Assembly (NCBI GenBank): GCA_902510755.1
Contig: CABXCS010000001.1
Span: forward strand, 62,001 to 126,000
Source of the DNA: an uncultured Woeseiaceae bacterium
Lineage (GTDB): Bacteria; Pseudomonadota; Gammaproteobacteria; Steroidobacterales; Woeseiaceae
DNA length: 64,000 bases
Direction of reading: 5' to 3'
In this document: piece after piece, positions 19,865-28,179 of the stretch
Numbering within the stretch: the stretch's first letter is position 1
How the letters are laid out: every line of letters begins with the position of its first letter
Program-made: the position numbers and the translations under genes
Notes under the pieces: generated by a model
Told to the model about the DNA's origin: nothing
What the model saw: only the letters and a program-made list of their open reading frames with translations
Database searches by the model: none

Positions 19865-21214
19865 TCATTGCTTGGTAATTTCATTTATTACTCTTTCCAT
19901 CTGCATGGATCTTGAACCTTTTACTAATATATTCATATCTGGTGTCAGTCTTATTAATTCATGTAGATAATCTAATAATTCCTCTATGGTCTTGAACCAA
20001 TATCCTTGAGGGCCAAATTTACTGACTGTATATTTCGTCATTTCACCCGTTGCGACTACTATATCAATATCTGCATCTTTAGCAGCTCTACCAATCGATT
20101 CATGCATTAATCTTGATTTCTCACCTAGCTCTTTCATATCCCCAAAAACAAGGCAATTAGTTTTATCCATTTTCCCAAGTATACCAATTGCAGCAATTGT
20201 ACTGGTTGGATTAGCATTATATGTGTCGTTAATAACACAATGATTATATAAGCCATTCATAAGTTGCAATCTACCAGGTATAGTTCGAACACTTTCCAGT
20301 CCATTTTTAATTAAACTTATCGGTTTTTTTAAAGCGTAGAGAATAGCTGCGGCAGCAATTGCATTCATAATATTATGCTTTCCCAGAATTGGTAATTTAA
20401 TATTAATTGCGTTTTCTGGAAACATTAATTTAAAACTTGAGTAATTATTTCTTAATTCCACATCTTTAGCATATATAGTGGCTTTCGAATCTAAGCCAAA
20501 GCTAATTATGTCGGAGCGAACAGCCATTTCTCTCCACAGTCCAAAATACCTATCATCATAATTCAAGATTGCATATGCTGGAGGTATATCACCTTGCAAT
20601 ATCTCCCCTTTTGCCTTTGCGACACCATCTAGACTTTCAAACCCCTCCAGATGTGCTGGCCCAGCATTATTAATTATCGCAATGTGAGGATTAGTTAAAC
20701 TAACAAGATAATCGATTTCTTTTGGATGATTTGCACCCATTTCAAGAACAGCATACTCATGCCCTTTATTTAATTTCAATAACATTAATGGAAGGCCGAT
20801 ATGGTTATTATAGTTTCCTTCTGTACATAGAATATGAGAATCAATTGAGAGGCAATTAGCTACAATCTCCTTTAATGTAGTCTTACCATTACTTCCAGTG
20901 ATAGCGATGACTTTAGTATTTAAACTTTCTTTCCAAGCTGATGCTAGCTCACCAAGCGCTATATGTGCATCTTTAACAAGTATATTTCCAACTGTATGAA
21001 ATTTTTTTTCATCGATTACACAAGCGGCAGCTTGCCTAGAGAGAGCGGCTTGACTAAATGTATTGCCATTAAAATTTAATCCCTTTAATGCGAAAAATAA
21101 TTGATTCTTTTTTATGTTTCTCGAATCAGTACTAACGCCAAAAAAGTTCTTGTCTTCGCCATTTAAATCTCCATTAATTATCTTAGTTGCATTTTTTAAG
21201 GATAATTTAATCAT
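19865..21214 (-). CDS. murF: UDP-MurNAc-tripeptide--D-alanyl-D-alanine ligase
   Basis: Adds the D-Ala-D-Ala dipeptide, completing the precursor. The 449 aa have the N-terminal GVSTDSRNIKKNQLFFALKG domain, the P-loop AITGSNGKTTLKE and the VINDTYNANPTS motif typical of MurF. The gene overlaps the end of murE by 8 bp (21207-21214) and is followed by mraY. Confidence 0.96.
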   Translation of the reverse strand: MIKLSLKNATKIINGDLNGEDKNFFGVSTDSRNIKKNQLFFALKGLNFNGNTFSQAALSRQAAACVIDEKKFHTVGNILVKDAHIALGELASAWKESLNTKVIAITGSNGKTTLKEIVANCLSIDSHILCTEGNYNNHIGLPLMLLKLNKGHEYAVLEMGANHPKEIDYLVSLTNPHIAIINNAGPAHLEGFESLDGVAKAKGEILQGDIPPAYAILNYDDRYFGLWREMAVRSDIISFGLDSKATIYAKDVELRNNYSSFKLMFPENAINIKLPILGKHNIMNAIAAAAILYALKKPISLIKNGLESVRTIPGRLQLMNGLYNHCVINDTYNANPTSTIAAIGILGKMDKTNCLVFGDMKELGEKSRLMHESIGRAAKDADIDIVVATGEMTKYTVSKFGPQGYWFKTIEELLDYLHELIRLTPDMNILVKGSRSMQMERVINEITKQ

Positions 21215-21686
21215 TGCTTATATTTAACCGATTCTTCAATGCCCTATCTGCATGGTCATTATCAACAAATGTAATTCTACTATCATTAATCAGTTGATAA
21301 CCCTCATGGCCCTTCCCAGCTATTAAAATTATATCCCGATCTGAAGCAGTTTGAATTGCGTATTGAATAGCTTTAGCCCTATCTTCAAAAATCTCAACAT
21401 CTTCTTCCACACCTTCTAAAATATCATTAATTATATTTTTGGGATCCTCGCCTCTAGGATTATCACTTGTTATTACCACATAATCTGAATATTTCTCTGC
21501 GATATGACCCATTAATTTTCTCTTTCCTTGGTCTCGATCACCGCCACAACCAAATACACACCATATATTCGAATCATAATGGCTTCGTAAAGCTATTAAT
21601 GCTAATTTTAATGCCTCTGGTGTATGCGCAAAATCTATATAAACTTTTGGTAATCTTTTATCTGAAGTTAAGCTAACTAACTGCAT
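21207..21686 (-). CDS. murE: MurE C-terminal part (in another frame than the N-terminal part)
   Basis: This frame of up to 159 codons encodes the missing C-terminal third of MurE. It runs from MQLVSLTSDKRLPKVYIDFAHTPE through the MurE motif VITSDNPRGEDP, whose Asn-Pro-Arg marks meso-diaminopimelate specificity, to AGKGHEGYQ. In intact MurE the segment before it reads GRMQLV. Here KGRM is encoded just upstream in this frame but joined to the N-terminal frame only by a one-base shift. There is no convincing ribosome site, so it is probably not translated independently. The gene is essential, so either the sequence has one extra base or expression needs frameshifting. Confidence 0.85.
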   Translation of the reverse strand: MQLVSLTSDKRLPKVYIDFAHTPEALKLALIALRSHYDSNIWCVFGCGGDRDQGKRKLMGHIAEKYSDYVVITSDNPRGEDPKNIINDILEGVEEDVEIFEDRAKAIQYAIQTASDRDIILIAGKGHEGYQLINDSRITFVDNDHADRALKNRLNISND

Positions 21687-22710
21687 TCGTCCTTTGGGGG
21701 GGGGTTAGACTTTTTATAGCTGAAACTATTTTGTGAAAATTAAAGTTATACGATAAAAGTAATGCAATTACCTGAGATGCATTTTCGACATTGAATGCAC
21801 CTATTAATGGAAGATTGAATTCTTTATGACCCCATGAGCTCTGGATTGAAACAGAGTAGCCAAGACCATTAGCCGTACTTTTCTCAATATTGAGAAATAA
21901 TCCTTTATATTCTCTCGGCACAGTAATATTTGTAATTTCGATGACGTCCTTTTGTATTTCTTTAGATAATTTCTTTCCAAAATCGTCGATACAATTAATG
22001 ATCTTGATTTTTGATTCTACTTCAGTGAATAGTTTAGATTTTATTTCACCATAGCTTCTCATATTTTTATGATAATCCAGATGATCTTGAGTTAAATTAG
22101 TGAACATTGTGGCATCAAAAGGAATACCAGCTATTCGATTTTGGGCTATAGAATGGGAAGATACCTCCATCACTACGAATTTTGCACCCTGCCGATAAAA
22201 ATCAGCTAATACCTGATGTAACTTAAAATTGGATGGAGTAGTTAAATTGCTATCTTCTAGTTCATAAATACCTAACCCAAGTGTGCCTATATAGCCGCAA
22301 ATATGTCCAAGAGAGTGTAAACAAGATTGAATTAATGCTGCTACAGTAGTTTTACCATTTGTCCCAGTAATACCAATAATTTTTAATTTTTCTGAAATAT
22401 TATTATGCCAACGATTTGCAATTTCTCCCTTATATTTATTTAGGTTATCTACTCCAATTATTGGAATATTAAAATTATTTTCCGTTATGTTTGCATAAGG
22501 TAGTTCATAAATTATAGCTGCTGCACCTGCTTCTATAACAATTTCAAGATAATCCATCCCATGAGAAATATCACCTTGAAATGCAAAAAAAACATCTCCT
22601 TTTTTAATATTTCGACTATCATCACAGATTCCAGTGATTTTTGTAGAAGGTGCATCTTTGATTCCAGATAATAACTCACTTAAATTTCTCTTTTTTATTG
22701 CATTCATCAC
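21673..22710 (-). CDS. murE: MurE N-terminal part (UDP-MurNAc-L-Ala-D-Glu--meso-DAP ligase, interrupted frame)
   Basis: 345 codons covering the substrate-binding and ATPase domains of MurE. Visible are GICDDSRNIKKGDVFFAFQG, the P-loop ITGTNGKTTVAA, the TTPSNFKLHQ and MEVSSHSIAQNRI segments and the DHLDYHKNM motif. The frame reaches SLTPPQ at a run of nine C (plus strand G, 21696-21704) and then reads RTNAVS and stops. With eight C the frame would continue as PPKGRMQLV into the downstream ORF, giving a normal MurE of about 500 aa. The position between ftsI and murF is the usual one. Confidence 0.85.
   Translation of the reverse strand: MMNAIKKRNLSELLSGIKDAPSTKITGICDDSRNIKKGDVFFAFQGDISHGMDYLEIVIEAGAAAIIYELPYANITENNFNIPIIGVDNLNKYKGEIANRWHNNISEKLKIIGITGTNGKTTVAALIQSCLHSLGHICGYIGTLGLGIYELEDSNLTTPSNFKLHQVLADFYRQGAKFVVMEVSSHSIAQNRIAGIPFDATMFTNLTQDHLDYHKNMRSYGEIKSKLFTEVESKIKIINCIDDFGKKLSKEIQKDVIEITNITVPREYKGLFLNIEKSTANGLGYSVSIQSSWGHKEFNLPLIGAFNVENASQVIALLLSYNFNFHKIVSAIKSLTPPQRTNAVS
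21696..21704 (-). repeat. Run of nine C (G on plus strand) at the murE frame break
   Basis: A nine-base homopolymer, unusual for this AT-rich sequence, lies exactly where the murE reading frame breaks. In the upstream frame it is read ACC CCC CCC CAA. Losing one C, or a +1 slip of the ribosome or RNA polymerase, restores the full-length frame. Such runs are prone to sequencing or assembly error, to replication slippage and to +1 frameshifting at CCC-C. Confidence 0.95.
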
Positions 22711-22723
22711 TAATAATTAATCA

Positions 22724-24424
22724 TTAGAAATCTGCATTAGCAATTCTGGAAATATCATGAAACGGCGCATAGCTTGGAGGAATAGATAAGAGTCTGAGAG
22801 ACTCTGCAGTCACTTTTGAGAAAACAGGTGCCGCGACATCTCCTCCATAATAATAATCTCCAGTTGGTTCATCAATAAACACAACCACAACCAATTTAGG
22901 GTCATCTAATGGAGCAATTCCTGCAAAAAAAGAGCGGTATCTATCTTCAGTATAACCACCTGAACCAGACGTTTTCTTGGCAGTTCCAGATTTACCTCCA
23001 ACACGATAACCCTCAATAGCAGCTTTCTTGGAGGTTCCTTCAAGCATTAATCGGACATCATATGCAGTCTCTTCTGAAATGACTTTTTGTCCCTCTCCAA
23101 TTTGACCAGCAAGCAATGTAATTGGCATGCGAATACCATCATTTGCTAATGTAGCATATGCTTGTGCCAACTGAAGAGGGGTTACACTAACTCCATATCC
23201 ATAAGAAAGGGTCGCCTTACCAAGATCACCCCACAGTGAATGATGATGAAGTTCACCCCAGGCTTCTCCGGGAAAACCACTCGTTGATAATGAGCCAAAA
23301 CCGAAATTATTAAGCATTTCCCAGAGGTTTTCTGAGTCTAAGGTTAATGATATTCGACTCATCCCTGCATTTGAAGATTTTCGCAAAATGGTAGCCAGAT
23401 CAGTAACGCCAAGATCATTAGGATCTTTTATTACTTTTTTTCCTATTTTGATTGGTGAGGTATCAACTAAACTTGAACTATCATAATCACCAGACTCAAT
23501 TGCATTGGCAATAACAAATGGCTTAAAACTCGAGCCAGGTTCGTACATATCTATTATTGCTCGATTCCTTACCAGACTAGGATTAATAACTGAGCGCTCG
23601 TTATTATCAAATGAGGGTTGGTTAACAATCGCTAACACTTCACTTGTTAAAGCATTCAAAACAACCACACTCCCAGACTGAGCTTTATGTTCTATGATAG
23701 ACTCTTTCAATATTTTATTTGCTACATGCTGCAATCTAAGATCGATACTTAGTCGAAGATCTTTTCCAGGTTTAGCGGTATTGATAACTCCTATATTTTC
23801 AAATGATCTAGAGTATCTATCTTTCAGAACTTTCTTTTTTCCAGAGATCCCTCTCAACCAATTTTCATATTGAAGTTCGATACCCTCAATACCAATTTCA
23901 TCTATATCGGCATAACCTAAAAGCTGGGCGGTTATTTCACCAGCAGGATAAGAACGACGATATTCTCTTGTAAAATTCAAATTATTTATATTGAGCGCTT
24001 TTACTTTTTTTGAAATATCTATACTAAGGTGCCTCTTAATATACAGATGACCACTTGCAGTATTTTGTTCAATTTTGTTCTTTAATTTCTTTAAATCAAG
24101 CCCTAATAAAACAGATAAAGACTTAAGATTGTTGGATGAGGAGTCAAAATTTCTAGGATTTATAGAAATACTATCAACTGGAGTACTGATTGCTAATGGT
24201 CTATTATTCCTATCACTAATTGTCCCTCTATAAGCAGCTATAGCTGGATATCTAATTTGTCTTGACTCACCTTGGCTTATATAAAAATCTTTATTGAGAA
24301 CCTGCAAGTATGTAGCTCTTAGGAGCAAGAAAAATGATAAAAAAACAAAAAGACCGAGTACCCAGAAGGCTCGCAATATAAATCTACTTGAGATCTCTTC
24401 CTTTGTTTCCGCTCCACGATTCAT
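22724..24424 (-). CDS. ftsI: Septal peptidoglycan transpeptidase, penicillin-binding protein 3
   Basis: Class B PBP of the divisome. The 566-aa protein has a short cytoplasmic tail, one membrane helix (VLGLFVFLSFFLLLRATYL), a pedestal domain with YRGTISDRNNRPLA, and a transpeptidase domain. All three active-site motifs are present: SSFK (in MYEPGSSFKPFV), SSN (in RKSSNAGMS) and KSGT (in VGGKSGTAKK). It overlaps ftsL by one base and precedes murE by 13 bp. Confidence 0.96.
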   Translation of the reverse strand: MNRGAETKEEISSRFILRAFWVLGLFVFLSFFLLLRATYLQVLNKDFYISQGESRQIRYPAIAAYRGTISDRNNRPLAISTPVDSISINPRNFDSSSNNLKSLSVLLGLDLKKLKNKIEQNTASGHLYIKRHLSIDISKKVKALNINNLNFTREYRRSYPAGEITAQLLGYADIDEIGIEGIELQYENWLRGISGKKKVLKDRYSRSFENIGVINTAKPGKDLRLSIDLRLQHVANKILKESIIEHKAQSGSVVVLNALTSEVLAIVNQPSFDNNERSVINPSLVRNRAIIDMYEPGSSFKPFVIANAIESGDYDSSSLVDTSPIKIGKKVIKDPNDLGVTDLATILRKSSNAGMSRISLTLDSENLWEMLNNFGFGSLSTSGFPGEAWGELHHHSLWGDLGKATLSYGYGVSVTPLQLAQAYATLANDGIRMPITLLAGQIGEGQKVISEETAYDVRLMLEGTSKKAAIEGYRVGGKSGTAKKTSGSGGYTEDRYRSFFAGIAPLDDPKLVVVVFIDEPTGDYYYGGDVAAPVFSKVTAESLRLLSIPPSYAPFHDISRIANADF

Positions 24425-24699
24425 TATCTTTGATACACTTTGATCATAGGTGCTGTAGGTCTATGCAAATTCAAATTTTCAATAGCTTCGGTCTCAATTC
24501 GCATAGGAGTTGCCCATATATTTTCTTTAGCCTGCAGAGCACTCCATTCAATATTCAATTTATCTCTTGTAATACTCAATTCCTCTAGCTCGATAAATAA
24601 TTCTCGAGACTGATGTTTGATAAAAATAATACTAATGGCTGAAGTAATGCATAAAAACCCACATAACAACAATTGAGATAATGACTTGACTGCACTCAT
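24424..24699 (-). CDS. ftsL: Cell division protein FtsL
   Basis: A small bitopic divisome protein of 91 aa. It has a membrane helix (LLLCGFLCITSAISIIFI), then a helical heptad-like stretch (QSRELFIELEELSITRDKLNIEWSALQ, described here only as a coiled coil from about residue 29) and the short C-terminal IETEAIENLNLHRP. Size, topology and position directly before ftsI identify it. FtsL diverges strongly in sequence. It is normally preceded by rsmH, but here the preceding gene is ftsZ, 81 bp upstream. Confidence 0.88.
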   Translation of the reverse strand: MSAVKSLSQLLLCGFLCITSAISIIFIKHQSRELFIELEELSITRDKLNIEWSALQAKENIWATPMRIETEAIENLNLHRPTAPMIKVYQR

Positions 24700-24780
24700 C
24701 TCACATCACATAAATTCGCATTAATTAGAATAATATTATTATCAGTAGGATTGAGAAAAAAACAACTACCCGCCCTATAA

Positions 24781-25935
24781 CTAATCAGCCTGTCTTCTAA
24801 GAAAAGCTGGTATGTCCAACAAATCTGGCGCATCACCATCATCATCGATGCCATCACCGACTGCCTTTTGTCTTCCAACAGTGGGTCTCTCTAATTTTCC
24901 ATAATCAGGATCATCATTCATCACTACTTCTTTTTTTATAATCCGCATTGGTGAGGTCTGTGCATTATTCGAGCTTTTGCCAAGTCCGGTAGCTACAACC
25001 GTAACTCGAACTTCATCTTTCATTGATGGATCAAGTGCAGACCCGATAATAACTGTCGCATCTGACGCTGAAAATTCTTTTACGGTGTCACCTATTGCTG
25101 CAAATTCCCCTATAGTTAAGTTTATATCTGACGTGACATTAACTAGGATTCCATTTGCGCCAGAAAGGTTTACATCCTCCAATAATGGACTAGAAATAGC
25201 CGCTTCTGCCGCTTCTCTTGCCCTACCTTCTCCAGAAGACATGCCTGTTCCCATCATTGCCATTCCCATTTCTGACATAACAGTTCTTACATCTGCAAAG
25301 TCTACATTCATTGTTCCTGGTGTAGTTATCAATTCAGCAATACCTTGAACAGCCCCCTGAAGAACTTCATTTGCAGATTGAAAGGCATCTATTAATGTCG
25401 TATCACTCCCTAAAACTGCTAATAACTTTTCATTAGGAATTGTAATTAATGAATCCACATACTTTCCTAATTCTGCAATACCTTGATCAGCAATTGCCAT
25501 TCTTTTGGAGCCCTCCATCTCAAATGGCCTCGTGACAACTGCAACTGTCAGAATGCCAAGCTCTTTTGCAACCTGAGCTACAACAGGTGCTGCTCCGGTG
25601 CCAGTTCCTCCTCCCATCCCTGCTGTAATGAAGAGCATATCAGCGCCTTCTATTACTTCTACTATTCTGTCTCGATCCTCCATTGCAGCTTGGCGACCAA
25701 TATCAGGATCGGCACCTGCACCTAGACCTTTTGTTATATTGCAGCCAATTTGCAGTGCCGTCTTCACTCTTGCAGTATTCAAAGCTTGTGCATCAGTATT
25801 TGCACAAACAAAATCAACCCCTTCTATGCCTGCATTCACCATATGCGAAACAGCATTTCCACCGCCGCCGCCTACACCGATTACTTTTATTATTGCGCTC
25901 TGACTGTGTGCATCCATTAACTCAAACATTTGCAA
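24781..25935 (-). CDS. ftsZ: Cell division GTPase FtsZ, in an unusual cluster position
   Basis: Tubulin homologue forming the division ring. The 384 aa include the tubulin signature GGGTGTG at residues 108-114, the N-terminal VIGVGGGGGNAV loop and the NTDAQAL segment. The C-terminal tail DIPAFLRRQAD is the conserved peptide binding FtsA, ZipA and ZapD. The gene looks intact and has a strong AAGGGAG ribosome site. Its place between rsmH (25 bp upstream) and ftsL is unlike the common order, where it follows ftsA. No second copy is in the window. Confidence 0.97.
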   Translation of the reverse strand: MQMFELMDAHSQSAIIKVIGVGGGGGNAVSHMVNAGIEGVDFVCANTDAQALNTARVKTALQIGCNITKGLGAGADPDIGRQAAMEDRDRIVEVIEGADMLFITAGMGGGTGTGAAPVVAQVAKELGILTVAVVTRPFEMEGSKRMAIADQGIAELGKYVDSLITIPNEKLLAVLGSDTTLIDAFQSANEVLQGAVQGIAELITTPGTMNVDFADVRTVMSEMGMAMMGTGMSSGEGRAREAAEAAISSPLLEDVNLSGANGILVNVTSDINLTIGEFAAIGDTVKEFSASDATVIIGSALDPSMKDEVRVTVVATGLGKSSNNAQTSPMRIIKKEVVMNDDPDYGKLERPTVGRQKAVGDGIDDDGDAPDLLDIPAFLRRQAD

Positions 25936-25960
25936 ATCTCCCTTAAAAATTTACGTTAAA

Positions 25961-26899
25961 TTATACTTTCTCTGCTACTCTTAATACCGCACTTCTACTT
26001 CTAATATTCCTATCAATTTCTTCAATTGATGCCTTAACTGATTTCTTGATTATTTTTAATTTTGGCTGAAATTCTATGGGGACGTTTGGCATACCTCGAT
26101 ATTGCTCAGACTCCATTGACGCATTTTTCATAAATCTTTTTACAATTCTATCTTCAAGTGAATGGAAACTAATCACACACAAACGTCCGCCACTCTTAAG
26201 AATCTCTAGACTTCCCTTTAAAGCACTTTCTAATTGGTTTAATTCATCATTAATATATATTCGAATCGCTTGAAATGTTTTTGTAGCCGGATGTTTTTTT
26301 GAATATGTTTTTGGTAATGCCTTAATTACTAATTTCGCTAAATCCGAAGTTGTTTTCAAAGACGAAACAGCCCTATCTTCTATAATTTTTTTTGTAATTC
26401 TTGGCGCGAACTTTTCTTCTCCATACTCATACAAGACCTTTTTAAGATCATCCTCACTAACTTCAGCTAACCATTCTGCAGCAGAAATACCGCTATTAGA
26501 ATCCATCCTCATATCTAATGGCCCATCTTTCTGAAAACTAAAACCTCTTGAAGCTTGATCTAATTGAGGGGATGAAACTCCTAAATCAAGCATAATTCCA
26601 TCTATCTTTCCTGATAAAGATTTATTTCCTACTATGTTTTTTAGCTCTGACATTTCGCCCTTAATCAACTCAAAACGTAAATCGTTATTAAATTCAGGTA
26701 ATACACAACTTAATGCTTGTTCATCTCTATCAATTGCTAATAAGTTACCTTTATTACTCAACTGTTCCAAAACCGCTCTACTATGGCCACCCCTTCCAAA
26801 TGTTCCATCAATATAAAACCCATCTTTTCTTACATTCAATCCAGCAATCGTTTCCTTAAGTAAAACTGGAATATGCTTATATTTTACTCCAGCAGTCAT
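25961..26899 (-). CDS. rsmH: 16S rRNA (cytosine-1402 N4) methyltransferase
   Basis: SAM-dependent methyltransferase modifying C1402 of 16S rRNA, formerly mraW. The 312-aa protein has HIPVLLKETIAGL at its start, the SAM loop YIDGTFGRGGHSRAVL, the segment GIMLDLGVSSPQLDQASRGFS (first 20 residues cited by position near 100-120) and the C-terminal VISFHSLEDRIVKRF. It follows mraZ by 10 bp. The other C1402 enzyme, RsmI, is also encoded in this window, far to the right. Confidence 0.96.
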   Translation of the reverse strand: MTAGVKYKHIPVLLKETIAGLNVRKDGFYIDGTFGRGGHSRAVLEQLSNKGNLLAIDRDEQALSCVLPEFNNDLRFELIKGEMSELKNIVGNKSLSGKIDGIMLDLGVSSPQLDQASRGFSFQKDGPLDMRMDSNSGISAAEWLAEVSEDDLKKVLYEYGEEKFAPRITKKIIEDRAVSSLKTTSDLAKLVIKALPKTYSKKHPATKTFQAIRIYINDELNQLESALKGSLEILKSGGRLCVISFHSLEDRIVKRFMKNASMESEQYRGMPNVPIEFQPKLKIIKKSVKASIEEIDRNIRSRSAVLRVAEKV

Positions 26900-26909
26900 T
26901 TCAATCTAT

Positions 26910-27362
26910 CTAAAGAGATAGTGACTCGAGTTCGGCTGATAAATTTCCATCCTCCTCATCACTCAACCATGTATCTCTTTTTTTATTCCAAATTTCATCA
27001 TTCCATAGTTCAAATTTATTTCCCTGCCCTATCAAAATAGCTTGTCGTTCTATATCAGCAAACTCTCTTAGTTCACGTGATAATAATATTCTTCCATTTC
27101 CATCTAACTCTAGTTCAGTGGCGTAACCGACCATGAGTCTTTGCAAACGTCTAGCTTGTTTATTTAAACTGGGTAATCTGATTAGCTTCCTCTCGATTTC
27201 TTCCCAATCTGGGTAAGGATATAAAAGCAAGCAATAGTCCCTATCGACTGTAACAACCAACTGACCATTACTGCGCGTAGTTAATCGATCACGATAACGT
27301 GTTGGAATAGCCAACCGTCCTTTTGCATCGATAGTTACTTTAGTTGCTCCACGAAACATCAT
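26910..27362 (-). CDS. mraZ: Transcriptional regulator MraZ
   Basis: First gene of the dcw cluster, a DNA-binding protein that represses its own operon in Escherichia coli. The 150 aa hold two AbrB/SpoVT-like repeats, the first around FRGATKVTIDAKGRLAIPTRYRD (residues 3-25) and the second around MVGYATELELDGNGRILLSRELR. Its likely operator boxes lie about 47-71 bp upstream. The frame opens with two ATGs. No good ribosome site precedes them, which may keep expression low. Confidence 0.95.
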   Translation of the reverse strand: MMFRGATKVTIDAKGRLAIPTRYRDRLTTRSNGQLVVTVDRDYCLLLYPYPDWEEIERKLIRLPSLNKQARRLQRLMVGYATELELDGNGRILLSRELREFADIERQAILIGQGNKFELWNDEIWNKKRDTWLSDEEDGNLSAELESLSL

Positions 27363-27408
27363 ATTTAATAAATATTATTGATTTTAATGATAGTAAAAAC
27401 CATAATCT

Positions 27409-27433
27409 CCCACTTTTTTCCACTTATCTACAC
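27409..27433 (-). promoter_or_regulatory. MraZ operator boxes (three direct repeats, 10-bp period)
   Basis: On the minus strand, GTGT (from 27433), GTGGA (from 27423) and GTGGG (from 27413) start exactly 10 bp apart, with a weaker ATGG one step further on. MraZ is known to bind short GTGG/TGGG direct repeats at helical spacing upstream of its own gene. The boxes overlap the end of the predicted -10 element and the expected transcription start, a good place for repression. Confidence 0.7.
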
Positions 27434-27460
27434 TATATTCTTGACAAATAATAGCGTCAA
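27432..27460 (-). promoter_or_regulatory. Main promoter of the mra/dcw operon
   Basis: On the minus strand TTGACG (27460-27455) and TATAGT (27437-27432) are separated by 17 bp, close to the sigma-70 consensus. The transcript should start near 27425 and have a leader of about 60 nt before the mraZ ATG. The -35 box is also one arm of an inverted repeat, TTGAC-N10-GTCAA (27441-27460). It is the best promoter I found in the window. Confidence 0.7.
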
Positions 27461-27710
27461 CCTAATAAACAGAATAATTCTATGGAGTACAGTAACTTAG
27501 GTACATTTCGGGAGAAAATATAATAATAATTTACCAATTTTTGGAACCAAAAATCAATCACTTAAAGATACTATCTAAACAATAATATTTGAATTATCTT
27601 AATTCATAGAACTAATAATTTAAAAAATAAATTTACATACAATTAAAATTTATTCTGCGCTAATTAATATCCATAAATTTATCAATTAAGTAGCTGATTA
27701 AGTTATTCTT
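27461..27710. other. Intergenic stretch between the mra promoter and rnpB
   Basis: About 250 bp of very AT-rich sequence with no plausible reading frame, RNA gene or repeat. I see nothing assignable. It may contain further upstream promoter elements for the dcw operon. Confidence 0.6.
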
Positions 27711-27733
27711 TTATTGATAACTCACATCAATAA
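27711..27733 (-). terminator. Stem-loop just after rnpB, possible processing or weak termination site
   Basis: A perfect 8-bp inverted repeat (TTATTGAT and ATCAATAA) with a 7-nt loop lies 8 bp beyond the 3' end of the RNase P RNA. It is AU-rich and has no U-run after it on the minus strand, so it is a poor intrinsic terminator. A 3'-processing or stabilising hairpin is possible. Confidence 0.3.
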
Positions 27734-27740
27734 GGTAATT

Positions 27741-28106
27741 AAGAGTTGACCATAAGCCGGGTTCTGTCATGGACAATCATTCATCTGGGATAGTTGTCAC
27801 CAACTACCTCTAGCAACCTACCCGGGAGTTCGCTCGAAACACACGATTTGATTAAAATCAATAACTCCTCTATTTGGTCTTGCTCCAAGTGGGGTTTACC
27901 CTGCCATAAATGTTACCATTTAAGCGGTGCGCTCTTACCGCACCTTTTCAACCTTACCGGCATAAAATGCTTAGGCGGTATATTTTCTGCGGCACTTTCC
28001 ATGAGTTTGCACTCTCCAGGTATTACCTGGCACTTTGTTCGAAGGAGCCCGGACTTTCCTCTATTATTCTTTTATAAAAGTAATAGCGATTGCCTGGTCA
28101 ACTCTT
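27741..28106 (-). ncRNA. rnpB: RNase P RNA, bacterial type A
   Basis: Catalytic RNA of RNase P, which matures tRNA 5' ends. Read on the minus strand it contains the universally conserved core blocks: GAGGAAAGTCCGGGCTCC near the 5' end, AAAGTGCCAGGTAA, GGTGCGGTAAGAGCGCACC (P12 region), AAACCCCACTTGGAGCAAG and CGGCTTATGG close to the 3' end. The two ends pair perfectly over 11 bp (AAGAGTTGACC with its complement) as helix P1, which sets the gene at about 366 nt. The order rnpB then mraZ is as in Pseudomonas, but rsmI, normally just upstream, is 34 kb away. Confidence 0.95.
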
Positions 28107-28179
28107 ATGTCAGGTAGATTACCTATTTATGTGCAAAAGATATAGAACTAAAAGCAATAAAAAAATAATATTTACTATA

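Noticed and set aside
25483-25946. Several open frames antisense to ftsZ
   Set aside because: They are mirror frames of the conserved GTPase region, with low-complexity translations and no ribosome sites.
27794-28117. A 107-codon open frame on the plus strand
   Set aside because: It lies entirely antisense to the RNase P RNA, whose conserved core and P1 helix are clear, and its translation resembles no protein.
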